Positions 50,942-58,918 of a stretch of DNA of 64,000 nt are shown one piece after another (the stretch's first letter is position 1; each line of letters opens with the position of its first letter). The notes beneath the pieces were generated by a model, which saw only the letters and a list, made by a program, of their open reading frames with translations, was not told where the DNA came from and did no database searches. Origin of the DNA: Planctomycetes bacterium B3_Pla (GTDB taxonomy: Bacteria; Planctomycetota; Phycisphaerae; Sedimentisphaerales; Anaerobacaceae); the NCBI GenBank assembly GCA_005223045.1, contig NJBM01000015.1, forward strand, positions 78,951-142,950. Reading direction: 5' to 3'. Made by a program: the position numbers and the translations under genes.

Positions 50942-51781
50942 TTATCTGAAACTAAGGCTCAGGCTTCTCGCCAAAAGCCCCCACCCATCGACAAGAATGA
51001 ACAGCATCAGCTTAAAAGGCAGTGAGATCATTACCGGCGGCAGCATCATCATGCCCGCGCTGAGCAAGACGCTCGCAATCACCATGTCCACTAACAAAAA
51101 AGGAATAAACAACAGGCAACCCATCTCGAAGGCGGTGCGGAACTCGCTGATGATGAATGCCGGAATAACTATATGCATGCCAATATCCATCAGCCTTTCG
51201 GGCGGCTCTATCTTGGCCATCTTCACGAAAAGAGCCAGGTCGGCTTCCCGGCTCTGCCGAAGCATAAATTCCTTGATGCAATCGCCGGCTCTGGAAGCGG
51301 CCGTCTTAAAATCAATCTCATCCGCAAGGTAAGGCTGGATCGAACTTACATTAGCTTTCGCAAACGTGGGCGCCATTGTGTACAGTGTGAGAAACAAAGC
51401 CAAGCCTATTATGGCAACGGTGGGCGGTATGGTCTGAGTAGTCAACGCACGCCGGACAAACGCCAGGACAATGACTATTCGCGTGAAAGACGTCATCATC
51501 ACCAGAAGACTCGGCACAATCGCCAGGCCGCTGAAGATGATTACAAGTTTCACGGGAGTGGACCATTCTTTGGCTTCGCCCTCCTCGTCGGTAGTTGCCT
51601 TATCTACAATCTGCATCAGGTCTTCGATGCTGGGGACACCGGCCGCTGGAGCGACTGTTCCGGGAGTATCGCCGGGCCGTACAGGCGACACAAAGGGATT
51701 GTCGGACTGGCCAAAGGAGATTCCCGTTGGTATCAAAACGACAAATGCCGGAAAAAGCATTATGATGAGTTTTTTGACCAT
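50942..51781 (-). CDS. fliP: Flagellar export gate protein FliP
   Basis: A 279-residue protein; the ATG at 51781 is preferred to the TTG at 51793, giving a signal peptide (KKLIIMLFPAFVVLIPTG). Core: VKLVIIFSGLAIVPSLLVMM, TSFTRIVIVLAFVRRALTTQ, IPPTVAIIGLALFLTLYTM, MLRQSREADLALFVKM, VIPAFIISEFRTAFEMGCLL, FIPFLLVDMVIASVLLSAGM, MMLPPVMISLPFKLMLFILV. All FliP motifs are intact. Forms the pentameric export channel. Confidence 0.97.
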   Translation of the reverse strand: MVKKLIIMLFPAFVVLIPTGISFGQSDNPFVSPVRPGDTPGTVAPAAGVPSIEDLMQIVDKATTDEEGEAKEWSTPVKLVIIFSGLAIVPSLLVMMTSFTRIVIVLAFVRRALTTQTIPPTVAIIGLALFLTLYTMAPTFAKANVSSIQPYLADEIDFKTAASRAGDCIKEFMLRQSREADLALFVKMAKIEPPERLMDIGMHIVIPAFIISEFRTAFEMGCLLFIPFLLVDMVIASVLLSAGMMMLPPVMISLPFKLMLFILVDGWGLLARSLSLSFR

Positions 51782-51789
51782 CTGAGTTC

Positions 51790-52284
51790 TCAATCGTAAT
51801 CCGCTTCCTGCGACGACAAATCCGGCAACTCGCCGGTTATGTCGGCCAATTTCCTGATGTTCTCATTTGTGCTGCCTATGAGAAGCCGCCGATTGCCTAT
51901 TTCGATCACATGCACGGCCTTCCGCGGGCCAAGGTAAACCGTTTCAACCACACGAATTTGCTTACCGGGCAGATTGGCAATCCGCGGCAGCAGCTTCTTT
52001 GAAACGTAGATCGCCCCGGCGCCCAGCACAACGACGAACAGGACCGCCAGTACCATCCTTAAGCCGCCAGGGCCATAATCCGGTCTGCCGGAGAGATTCG
52101 GATCGTTGGCAAACAGGAAACCGGTGTCAGATTCGGCTTCTGCCTGCGGTTGGCAAGGATCGAATATCGATTCTTCCGACTCCGTCCCATCGGTAGCCGA
52201 TTGGGCAGAGCAAACGACCGACACGCTGCCGCCCAGAGCAACCGTGGTCAAAAACACAACGATTCTTTTCTTAAATCCAGTCAC
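51790..52284 (-). CDS. fliO: FliO-like export gate assembly protein
   Basis: A 164-residue protein starting with GTG at 52284 (no better start in frame; ribosome site weak). A signal peptide (VVFLTTVALGGSVSVVCSAQ), a periplasmic linker, one membrane helix (LRMVLAVLFVVVLGAGAIYV, about 75-94) and a cytoplasmic domain (IRVVETVYLGPRKAVHVIEI, NRRLLIGSTNENIRKLADI) with the FliO pattern. FliO helps FliP assemble. First gene after the internal sigma-54 site. Confidence 0.88.
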   Translation of the reverse strand: MTGFKKRIVVFLTTVALGGSVSVVCSAQSATDGTESEESIFDPCQPQAEAESDTGFLFANDPNLSGRPDYGPGGLRMVLAVLFVVVLGAGAIYVSKKLLPRIANLPGKQIRVVETVYLGPRKAVHVIEIGNRRLLIGSTNENIRKLADITGELPDLSSQEADYD

Positions 52285-52360
52285 ATTGAACTACACATCA
52301 AAATCACTTTATTGGCACCGTTTGGCAACATGTTGCAAGTACCCTGAGATAGTCTGATAT

Positions 52361-52375
52361 GCAAATGGCGTGCCG
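52361..52375 (-). promoter_or_regulatory. Sigma-54 promoter of fliO-fliP-fliQ-fliR-flhB
   Basis: The minus strand reads CGGCACGCCATTTGC: GGCAC at -24, 5-base spacing, TTGC at -12; only the first base departs from TGGCAC. The start would be near 52349, 65 bases before fliO. It lies in the 190-base gap that splits the long operon. Confidence 0.65.
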
Positions 52376-52474
52376 AAACATCGAAATGCACTTTCACGCG
52401 CATTAGTCTCGATTCTTGCGCGGCATTCGCGCGCACCAACGGAAAAATGTCGAAAAACTTGACATGCCCACAAG

Positions 52475-53242
52475 CTAATTGCTCGCCCTGAGCACTCCGA
52501 TTAGTATCTGTGACTGCCCGGAGATCGGGCTGTTGCGCCCTACCCAATCGCCTCCGGGGCCCGCTCCCCAGGAATGAACGGACCATTTTGATCGCCCCCC
52601 GAACACACTGCGCTGCACCTGCGTAGCTGAAGACAGGGTGTCCCGAAGAAAATCCGCCACCGCCCGGGCCCGCCTCGCCGAGAGCAACCACTTCTCTTTC
52701 TCGCCGTTTCCATCGGAAGCCAGGCCAAGCACATACAGTTCGACCGGCGTGCGGCCGACATCAAGCTGTAAATCCCGGCAGAATCCGGTCAGGAACTTCT
52801 TCGCCGACTCATCAAGATCAACGCGGCCGAGTGAAAAGCGAATGTTCGTTATTGAATAATTGACCTTTCTGCCAACTATCTGCGAAGACACAATTGTTGT
52901 TGATTGCCTGAGTTTTTTAAGAATCCGGCGAAGCTCCTCGGCCCGTGCGTCAAGAGTCCTGCGACCGGCTGACTCATCGGGATTGGGTACGACGTATTTG
53001 TTTTTGGAATCGCCAAAACGAGGCATTTGTTGTCTTCCAAAAAGCGGTCCAAGTCCGACGTATCTGAGCGATTCCAAAAAGGCATCCCTACCTCTGCCGT
53101 AAAGTTCCGGATCCTGGACTTGAGCCAGAGATAACAACATTACAAAGAACGTCAGCAGCAACGTAACCATGTCTGCAAACGTAACGATATAGGTTGGGAC
53201 CTTTGGGCGCTGTTTTGCGATTGTCTGACGTCGTGACCTCAA
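52475..53242 (-). CDS. MotB-like stator protein, second copy
   Basis: A 255-residue protein. The N-terminal helix keeps the ion-binding Asp (PTYIVTFADMVTLLLTFFVM, LLSLAQVQD). The periplasmic part is OmpA-like (VNYSITNIRFSLGRVDLDES, ELYVLGLASDGNGEKEKWLL, SARRARAVADFLRDTL). It overlaps the first motB by 4 bases. Two MotB-like proteins served by one MotA suggests mixed or alternative stators. Confidence 0.82.
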   Translation of the reverse strand: MRSRRQTIAKQRPKVPTYIVTFADMVTLLLTFFVMLLSLAQVQDPELYGRGRDAFLESLRYVGLGPLFGRQQMPRFGDSKNKYVVPNPDESAGRRTLDARAEELRRILKKLRQSTTIVSSQIVGRKVNYSITNIRFSLGRVDLDESAKKFLTGFCRDLQLDVGRTPVELYVLGLASDGNGEKEKWLLSARRARAVADFLRDTLSSATQVQRSVFGGRSKWSVHSWGAGPGGDWVGRNSPISGQSQILIGVLRASN

Positions 53243-53943
53243 TTGTAAACGCTCCGTTCCAACAGAACTATTTCAACTGTACGCTCGGGTGCGGGACGCG
53301 CCGAGTCCGGCTCACCCCCCGCAAAGCCCCCTTGAGCCGGCGTGCTTGCCGCTGAGATGCTGAAACGCTCCCTGCCAAGATTTTGCCTGGTTGTGAGATA
53401 CTCCATTACTACCCACGCCCGCGGCAGACCGAAGTATGCACTGTCCTGGTCGTCTGCCGGCCCATTTTCACTGATAACTATCCGGCTGGGTACTCTTCTT
53501 AGAAATGATGCCATCGTATCCATAACATCGCGACCATCAGGCGAAAAAGCTGTCCCTTTACCCCAAAAAACCTTCTTCGACGGGATCAGGAATGCCATGC
53601 CATCGTTGAAGTTCACAGGCCGTGATTCTTTCAACAAACCATCCGTCGCTCCCTGAGCTAACGTGGCCTTTTCACTGCCTTTGTCGAGTTCGACTACACG
53701 TTTGACCGGAGGCAGATTCAGCAGCGCATCCTTGTCGCTTTGGCGTATCGGAGTGATTCTGTTCAGTCCGGTGGTGTAAATCACCTGCAATCTGCGAAAG
53801 CTTCTGTCATCGAAGGATGAAAAACTCAAAAGAAGCACAAAGAATGTTAACAACAGCGTCATGCAATCGCTGAAGGTCACCATCCATTCCGGCGCACCCG
53901 GATTCTTATCGGATTCCACCTGTTTCTTCGCACGCCCGGTCAT
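53239..53943 (-). CDS. motB: MotB-like stator protein, first copy
   Basis: A 234-residue protein with the MotB membrane helix and Asp (PEWMVTFSDCMTLLLTFFVL, LLSFSSFDD) and a periplasmic OmpA-like domain in which the peptidoglycan-binding elements are partly diverged (VPSRIVISENGPADDQDSAY, GLPRAWVVMEYLTTRQNLGR, ERTVEIVLLE). It overlaps motA by 4 bases, as normal for a motA-motB pair. MotB anchors the stator to peptidoglycan. Confidence 0.88.
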   Translation of the reverse strand: MTGRAKKQVESDKNPGAPEWMVTFSDCMTLLLTFFVLLLSFSSFDDRSFRRLQVIYTTGLNRITPIRQSDKDALLNLPPVKRVVELDKGSEKATLAQGATDGLLKESRPVNFNDGMAFLIPSKKVFWGKGTAFSPDGRDVMDTMASFLRRVPSRIVISENGPADDQDSAYFGLPRAWVVMEYLTTRQNLGRERFSISAASTPAQGGFAGGEPDSARPAPERTVEIVLLERSVYN

Positions 53944-54710
53944 ATATTAGCCTTGATTTCTTCGCGCCTGCCTTGGGAGATGAACGCCTGCATTTTCTCT
54001 CGAATAGTGGCCGGACCGTCACCTTCGGCAATAGCACAGATGCCTTCCACAGTCATTTCCATTGCCTTAGTCTCTGCTTTTGAGTAAATCCCCAGTTTGC
54101 CCGCTAATGGGATAAAGATCAAATTGGCCGTAAATGCTCCGTAGAAAGTGGTCAGCAGCGCCACTGCCATTCCGGCGCCAATTTGCTCGGGCGAGGAGAG
54201 GTTCTTAAGCATCTGGACCAGTCCGATGAGCGTACCAACCATTCCAAAGGCCGGAGCGGCAGCGCCCATGAACTCCAATATCTTCTTGCCGTTTGAATGG
54301 CGATCTCGAAGGTTGTCGATTTCCAGAAACATAAGGTTCCTCATTACATCGGAATCCTGCCCGTCCACGAGCATCTGCAGACCCTTGACGAAGAACAAAT
54401 CGTCTATCTTGGGAATCTCCTGCTCCAGCGCCAAGGCTCCGTCACGTCTGTTAATGGCGGCAAAATTCACCATACTTTGTATCAGTTCCGATGGTGAGGA
54501 AATCTTGGTGACAATCGTCTTCTTGACCACTGAGAATATTCCCAGAAACTGAGGCAGAGAAAAATGTATGAGAGTGGCGCACAACATGCCCCCTATGGTT
54601 ATTGCCAGCGAAGGAATGTGCACAAATGACTGCCATCCTCCTCCAACGACGATAGCGCTGATAACAACAACAAAGCCAAGAATTACCCCTACAATAGTCG
54701 CAATGTCCAT
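53940..54710 (-). CDS. motA: Flagellar stator protein MotA
   Basis: A 256-residue protein with four membrane helices (ATIVGVILGFVVVISAIVVG; IPSLAITIGGMLCATLIHF; AAAPAFGMVGTLIGLVQMLK; AVALLTTFYGAFTANLIFIP), the standard APAFGMVGTLIGLVQML signature and the cytoplasmic loop (AAINRRDGALALEQEIPKID). MotA forms the ion-driven ring around the MotB dimer. Starts 4 bases after the MotE-like gene. Confidence 0.96.
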   Translation of the reverse strand: MDIATIVGVILGFVVVISAIVVGGGWQSFVHIPSLAITIGGMLCATLIHFSLPQFLGIFSVVKKTIVTKISSPSELIQSMVNFAAINRRDGALALEQEIPKIDDLFFVKGLQMLVDGQDSDVMRNLMFLEIDNLRDRHSNGKKILEFMGAAAPAFGMVGTLIGLVQMLKNLSSPEQIGAGMAVALLTTFYGAFTANLIFIPLAGKLGIYSKAETKAMEMTVEGICAIAEGDGPATIREKMQAFISQGRREEIKANI

Positions 54711-54714
54711 AGCA

Positions 54715-55446
54715 CTACTTCCCCTCGACTATTTGTTTCAATCTCCGGCACAATCCCGCCGCAAGCGCAGGCTCTGAAGTAGCCAGCTCAGCCAACAGCT
54801 TGGCTTTAGTCCTTTCGGTCATATAGTGCAGTATTTTCACCGCGTCGTTGTAACTGTCGCCGGCTTTGACAAGAGCGGCATCTCCCGTTTCATTCAAATC
54901 TCCCGTCTTACACATGTTGGTCAATATCTTGCCGGCCCCAGTAACATCCATCTTGTCATAAGTAGCCGCTATAGTCACCAGATTTGCCTGCTCTATCCGA
55001 TCAATCTCAAGCCTGCTCTTAAGAAGATTGTCCCGCTCGCTCTTGAGATTGGCAATCGTCGAAGCAACTTCGATCCGCAGATTGTTCAGTTTTTCTATGT
55101 CCTCCTTCAAAACGTTCTGAGTCAACTGTAACCTCTGTTCCCGTGTCGCAAGAGCCTGTAGTCTGTCGTCATATTCCTGCATCTTTTCCCGGACATCCTG
55201 GACGAGGTTCTTAAGTTGATGTTCCGTCATAGCTCTTCTCACAGCGCCGGAAGCCCCATCCGCAGCCCCTATCGCACCAACTGGTCGCTGCGGCACACCC
55301 GGTTCGGGTTTGTCGGCGATAACCGTTTGCTGCTCCGGCTCGCCGGGACGGTCCGCCGGAGAGGGCTTGGAAAGCCACGCGAATGCAAATGCTCCGGCAA
55401 AGCTCACCAGCCCCATCGCCGTCAGTAGTATCACTTTCTTGCTCAC
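54715..55446 (-). CDS. MotE-like protein
   Basis: A 243-residue protein: one N-terminal membrane helix (VILLTAMGLVSFAGAFAFAW), a Pro-rich linker, a long coiled coil (LKNLVQDVREKMQEYDDRLQ; LQLTQNVLKEDIEKLNNLRI; LKSERDNLLKSRLEIDRIEQ) and a C-terminal MgtE-N/MotE-like domain (IAATYDKMDVTGAGKILTNM, AVKILHYMTERTKAKLLAEL). MotE of alpha-proteobacteria is a periplasmic chaperone of MotC, a protein not seen here. Between fliJ and motA. Confidence 0.75.
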   Translation of the reverse strand: MSKKVILLTAMGLVSFAGAFAFAWLSKPSPADRPGEPEQQTVIADKPEPGVPQRPVGAIGAADGASGAVRRAMTEHQLKNLVQDVREKMQEYDDRLQALATREQRLQLTQNVLKEDIEKLNNLRIEVASTIANLKSERDNLLKSRLEIDRIEQANLVTIAATYDKMDVTGAGKILTNMCKTGDLNETGDAALVKAGDSYNDAVKILHYMTERTKAKLLAELATSEPALAAGLCRRLKQIVEGK

Positions 55447-55456
55447 GAGTTCTCTC

Positions 55457-55903
55457 CTAACTTAGCGTTTTTCGAACAAATGCAATCCTGGCCCCTTCAT
55501 CCAATTCCTTCTGTTCGAGCTTCTCTTGTTCTTCTATGAACTGTCTCTTTGCTTCAACTCGCAACTTTTCCAAACCATCGTTGAATCTTCTGATCTTTAA
55601 GACTACGGCAATTTTCTCTTTTTGCTGTAATTCCAGGTTGCTTATCTTGTCTTTGATCTCTTTGATCTTCTGGTCGCTTGTCCCGGCATGGCGCAAAAAG
55701 AATTCCTGGCCACCTAACCGGTTCTTGGGATTCTCTCCAGCCAGATCATCGATTATGTCTTCCAACATCTTACGCCGTATCAGCAGTTCCCCGCGTTTCT
55801 CGGCCAGCTCTTCCGTCAGCTCAAGCAACTCTGATCTTTCTTTCTGTTCCTCCTTTTTCTTTATTTCAAGGACACGCTGCAAGCGCCATACAAAACGTTT
55901 CAT
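55457..55903 (-). CDS. fliJ: Flagellar export protein FliJ
   Basis: A 148-residue coiled-coil protein (WRLQRVLEIKKKEEQKERSE, LLELTEELAEKRGELLIRRK, QKIKEIKDKISNLELQQKEK, RLVEAKRQ-type end). Length and the R-x-LQRVLE start match FliJ, which couples the FliI ATPase ring to FlhA. Directly after fliI. Confidence 0.88.
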   Translation of the reverse strand: MKRFVWRLQRVLEIKKKEEQKERSELLELTEELAEKRGELLIRRKMLEDIIDDLAGENPKNRLGGQEFFLRHAGTSDQKIKEIKDKISNLELQQKEKIAVVLKIRRFNDGLEKLRVEAKRQFIEEQEKLEQKELDEGARIAFVRKTLS

Positions 55904-55963
55904 TTGATCTCCGGGCTTTCACTCTCAATTCACGGTGCGCATCTCGAAGGTCGCTTATTGTCT

Positions 55964-57319
55964 CTACAAACCCAACAGATCATCCCATGACTGGGTAATC
56001 GCAGCCATTCGCCTGACAGTTTCCGAGAAATCCGTTCTTTGGCGAACAGGCTGAACAAGAAAGTTTCTTATCCTGTCGATCAAGGCTACCGCCCCGTCAA
56101 TACGCCGATTGCTGCCCGCCGAAAACGCACCAATGTTAATCAGGTCTTCAGCGTCGGCATAGATAGCGTAAATCTCTCTGAGCTTCTGTGCGGCAAGCCT
56201 GTGCTCATCGGTCGTGACCGCAGGCATCAACCGGCTGATGCTCTGGAGAATATCCACGGCAGGATAATGACCCCTCTCTGCCAGTTTTCTCGAAAGGACT
56301 ACGTGCCCGTCAAGCAGACTTCTGGCGCTATCGGCCACGGGATCGGCCAGATCGTCATTCTCAACCAGGACAGTTAGAATCCCCGTGATACTGCCGGTCT
56401 CGGCGCACCCCAAGCGCTCGACGAGTCTCGGCATAAGTGAAAAAACGCTCGGACAGTAACCCTTGGCCGCCGGCGGCTCTCCCGCGGCAAGGCCTATTTC
56501 GCGCTGAGCCTGGGCGAAACGAGTCAGTGAGTCCATCATAAAAAGAACATTTCTGCCTTTGTCCCTGAAATACTCGGCAATTGTGACCGCCACAAATGCC
56601 GCCTTTACTCGCTGAACAGCAGGCGAGTCCGAGGCAGCGACAACAACAACGCTGCGAGCCAGCCCCTCCGGGCCAAGGTCCGACTCAAGAAACTCTCGAA
56701 CCTCCCGGCCACGCTCGCCTATCAGCGCAACGACATTGACATCCGCCTCGCTTGAATTGGCGACATCGCCGAGCAGGACACTCTTGCCCACCCCGCTGCC
56801 TGAGAAAATACCTATTCTCTGTCCCTTTCCACAGGTCAGAACCCCATCCATTGACCTTATCCCCAAAACTAAAGGGGTGGTAATTTTCTCTCGACTCAAA
56901 GGCGACGGACTATGCGCATCCAATTCTTTCTTGTCCGTCCCCGCCAGGGGCCCTTTGTTGTCTATGGGGCATCCCAATCCGTCCAACACTCTACCCAGGA
57001 CACTTTCGTTCAGGAGAATGTGGCGCGGCGTACTCCGGGCCGTAACCGTGTCACCAGGCGATATGCCCTCTATGTGCTCCAACGGCATCAGGATCAGATG
57101 GTCATTTTGGAAACCTACCACCTCAGCCGGCACCCGCCGACCGCTGCGAATCTTGATACTACAGAGTTCGCCCAGGCCCAGTGACGGACCGGAAGATTCA
57201 ACTATCTGACCGGATACTCGGACCACAAAACCCTGACAATCCAGCAGATTTACGCCGCGCAGCGCCGAGTGAAACCTCTCAAAATCAATCAAATTGGTGC
57301 CTGCCCCACTCGTAGTCAT
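55964..57319 (-). CDS. fliI: Flagellar export ATPase FliI
   Basis: A 451-residue protein of usual length. Walker A SGSGVGKS at about 173-180, IGERGREVREFLESDLGPEG, the arginine/ATPase core LFMMDSLTRFAQAQREIGLA and GEPPAAKGYCPSVFSLMPRL, and SNRRIDGAVALIDRIRNFLV at the end. It energises unfolding and delivery of export substrates. Starts 3 bases after fliH. Confidence 0.97.
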   Translation of the reverse strand: MTTSGAGTNLIDFERFHSALRGVNLLDCQGFVVRVSGQIVESSGPSLGLGELCSIKIRSGRRVPAEVVGFQNDHLILMPLEHIEGISPGDTVTARSTPRHILLNESVLGRVLDGLGCPIDNKGPLAGTDKKELDAHSPSPLSREKITTPLVLGIRSMDGVLTCGKGQRIGIFSGSGVGKSVLLGDVANSSEADVNVVALIGERGREVREFLESDLGPEGLARSVVVVAASDSPAVQRVKAAFVAVTIAEYFRDKGRNVLFMMDSLTRFAQAQREIGLAAGEPPAAKGYCPSVFSLMPRLVERLGCAETGSITGILTVLVENDDLADPVADSARSLLDGHVVLSRKLAERGHYPAVDILQSISRLMPAVTTDEHRLAAQKLREIYAIYADAEDLINIGAFSAGSNRRIDGAVALIDRIRNFLVQPVRQRTDFSETVRRMAAITQSWDDLLGL

Positions 57320-57322
57320 GAT

Positions 57323-57892
57323 TCATTCTTTGTCCTTAAGTGCTTTACCGATTCGTTCCAGATTTTCATTGATCAACGACTTAATAATCCCTTTGGGGCT
57401 CTCGACTAAACATTCGGCCCGCCCAATGTTCGGATCGGAAATAAACTTAATGCCGTCCAACGCGCCGCCAGGCTCATCGTGCTGGGCCTTCTGGCATTGC
57501 GCAAGGTCCTCAGGGTGCAAATGCACCACGACATCCTGACGGCTCGGGGCATTTGTGAGGGCCTCTTTGACGATAGACTCTATTTCATAATCTCCCTCTT
57601 CCACTTTCCGCATCAATATCTTTCTGGCGATTTCCACCGAAAGCCCGGCAATTTCTTCTCTGTGCTCGGCGAACGCTTTCTCGTAGAACTGATTAAGTTT
57701 ATCAATCACGCCGTTGAGTGTCTGGCAAGCTTGCAGGAATATTGCTTTCTGAGCTTCCGATTCATTTGTCGGAATCTGTTCAGCGCCAGCTTGTGTGTCC
57801 GTCCGGCCATCACCGACAGGTCTCGGACAATTGTCCATGATTTCTACCGATGCAAGAGACGCCGAGAGATTTATTACAGGTGGATCAGACAT
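57323..57892 (-). CDS. fliH: Flagellar assembly protein FliH
   Basis: A 189-residue protein. Unstructured N-terminus, then a helical central part (CQTLNGVIDKLNQFYEKAFA, EHREEIAGLSVEIARKILMR) and a C-terminal V-ATPase E-like domain (EALTNAPSRQDVVVHLHPED, IKFISDPNIGRAECLVESPK). FliH regulates FliI. Gene order fliG-fliH-fliI fits. Confidence 0.9.
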   Translation of the reverse strand: MSDPPVINLSASLASVEIMDNCPRPVGDGRTDTQAGAEQIPTNESEAQKAIFLQACQTLNGVIDKLNQFYEKAFAEHREEIAGLSVEIARKILMRKVEEGDYEIESIVKEALTNAPSRQDVVVHLHPEDLAQCQKAQHDEPGGALDGIKFISDPNIGRAECLVESPKGIIKSLINENLERIGKALKDKE

Positions 57893-57897
57893 CGCAA

Positions 57898-58905
57898 TTA
57901 TTCCTCCACAAACGCAAGCTCACCCTTCTCGTTCATTTTGCGCAAGACCTGGATGATCTCCTCTCTGGCGCCTTCAATATCTTCATTCTTGGGATCTTTC
58001 GTAAGTGATACTTCCTCATCTATCGCAGCAGCGGCTCTCTCGGAGATGTTCGACCTGATCTTTTCATTAATCGCTTCATCTGCCTGGTGCAACGCCAATG
58101 CCAATTGCTTCACGTCAATTCCCCGCAGTGCCTCTTGAAGCGACCTGTCGGCCACCTGGGCCACGTCCTCCCAGACTATCATCAGATTCGCCACCATCTC
58201 AGACGCACTGTTGTCCTTCTCCTTGATAGCAGTCATCAGGCCGTCACGAACCTCCTTGCCAAGATTTCGCAGGATTACAGCTACTTTTCTAAGGGACTGT
58301 TCGGATCGATCCCCGACAGCTTCACCTTCTCCGCCTCTTGTGCCTGTGATGACCTCAAGACGTTTGCAAACCGTCTCGGCTATTCTCACTTTGGCCTCCA
58401 CGGTCACCGTCTCACTACTGGTCATTCTGCTTATAGTGCTGATCCGCACGCCTTCACCCAATAGACTGATTACCTCCGAGCTTTTTCTTGCCGGCATCTC
58501 CGACAAAACCACCGCAGCAGCCTGCGGATGCTCGGTTTCCAGAACCGACGCCATCGTCTTAGGATCGGCGGAACGAATAGACATAAAAGGATCACGCTTA
58601 TGCAACAGCTCTTGTATCTGGGTTTGAATCTGTTCTGCCTTCTTTTCGCCTACCGTATTCTTGAGCATTTCATTGAGAAAGCTGCCAAAACCAGAGGTGT
58701 TATCCGCCTGAAGCGAATTGTAGAACTGCTGCACGACTTGTGCATTCTGCTCGCTGCCGCCGAGGCCGGCGGCATCCAGATACGCCAGCTCCACGGCCAA
58801 TTCCTGGACCACCTCAGCGTCAAGTCCCTTGACTAATTCCGATGCCGTGGAGGCATCCAGGCTCATCAACAACATTGCAGCTTTTTGTCTGCCCGTTAAT
58901 GCCAT
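57898..58905 (-). CDS. fliG: Flagellar motor switch protein FliG
   Basis: A 335-residue protein; the ATG at 58905 (GGGAAG upstream) gives the normal start MALTGRQKAAMLLMSLDAST. Motifs: LSQALEHEHPQAAAVVL-type HPQAAAVVLSEMP, VRISTISRMTSSETVTVEAK, AVILRNLGKEVRDGLMTAIK, NLMIVWEDVAQVADRSLQEA, LRGIDVKQLALALHQADEAI, NEKIRSNISERAAAAIDEE. The charged C-terminal helix contacts the stator. Length is normal. Confidence 0.96.
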   Translation of the reverse strand: MALTGRQKAAMLLMSLDASTASELVKGLDAEVVQELAVELAYLDAAGLGGSEQNAQVVQQFYNSLQADNTSGFGSFLNEMLKNTVGEKKAEQIQTQIQELLHKRDPFMSIRSADPKTMASVLETEHPQAAAVVLSEMPARKSSEVISLLGEGVRISTISRMTSSETVTVEAKVRIAETVCKRLEVITGTRGGEGEAVGDRSEQSLRKVAVILRNLGKEVRDGLMTAIKEKDNSASEMVANLMIVWEDVAQVADRSLQEALRGIDVKQLALALHQADEAINEKIRSNISERAAAAIDEEVSLTKDPKNEDIEGAREEIIQVLRKMNEKGELAFVEE

Positions 58906-58918
58906 CTCTTTAGCTTCC

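Noticed and set aside
52298..52312. TGGCAC on the plus strand in the fliO upstream gap
   Set aside because: No TTGC at the required distance and no plus-strand gene follows.
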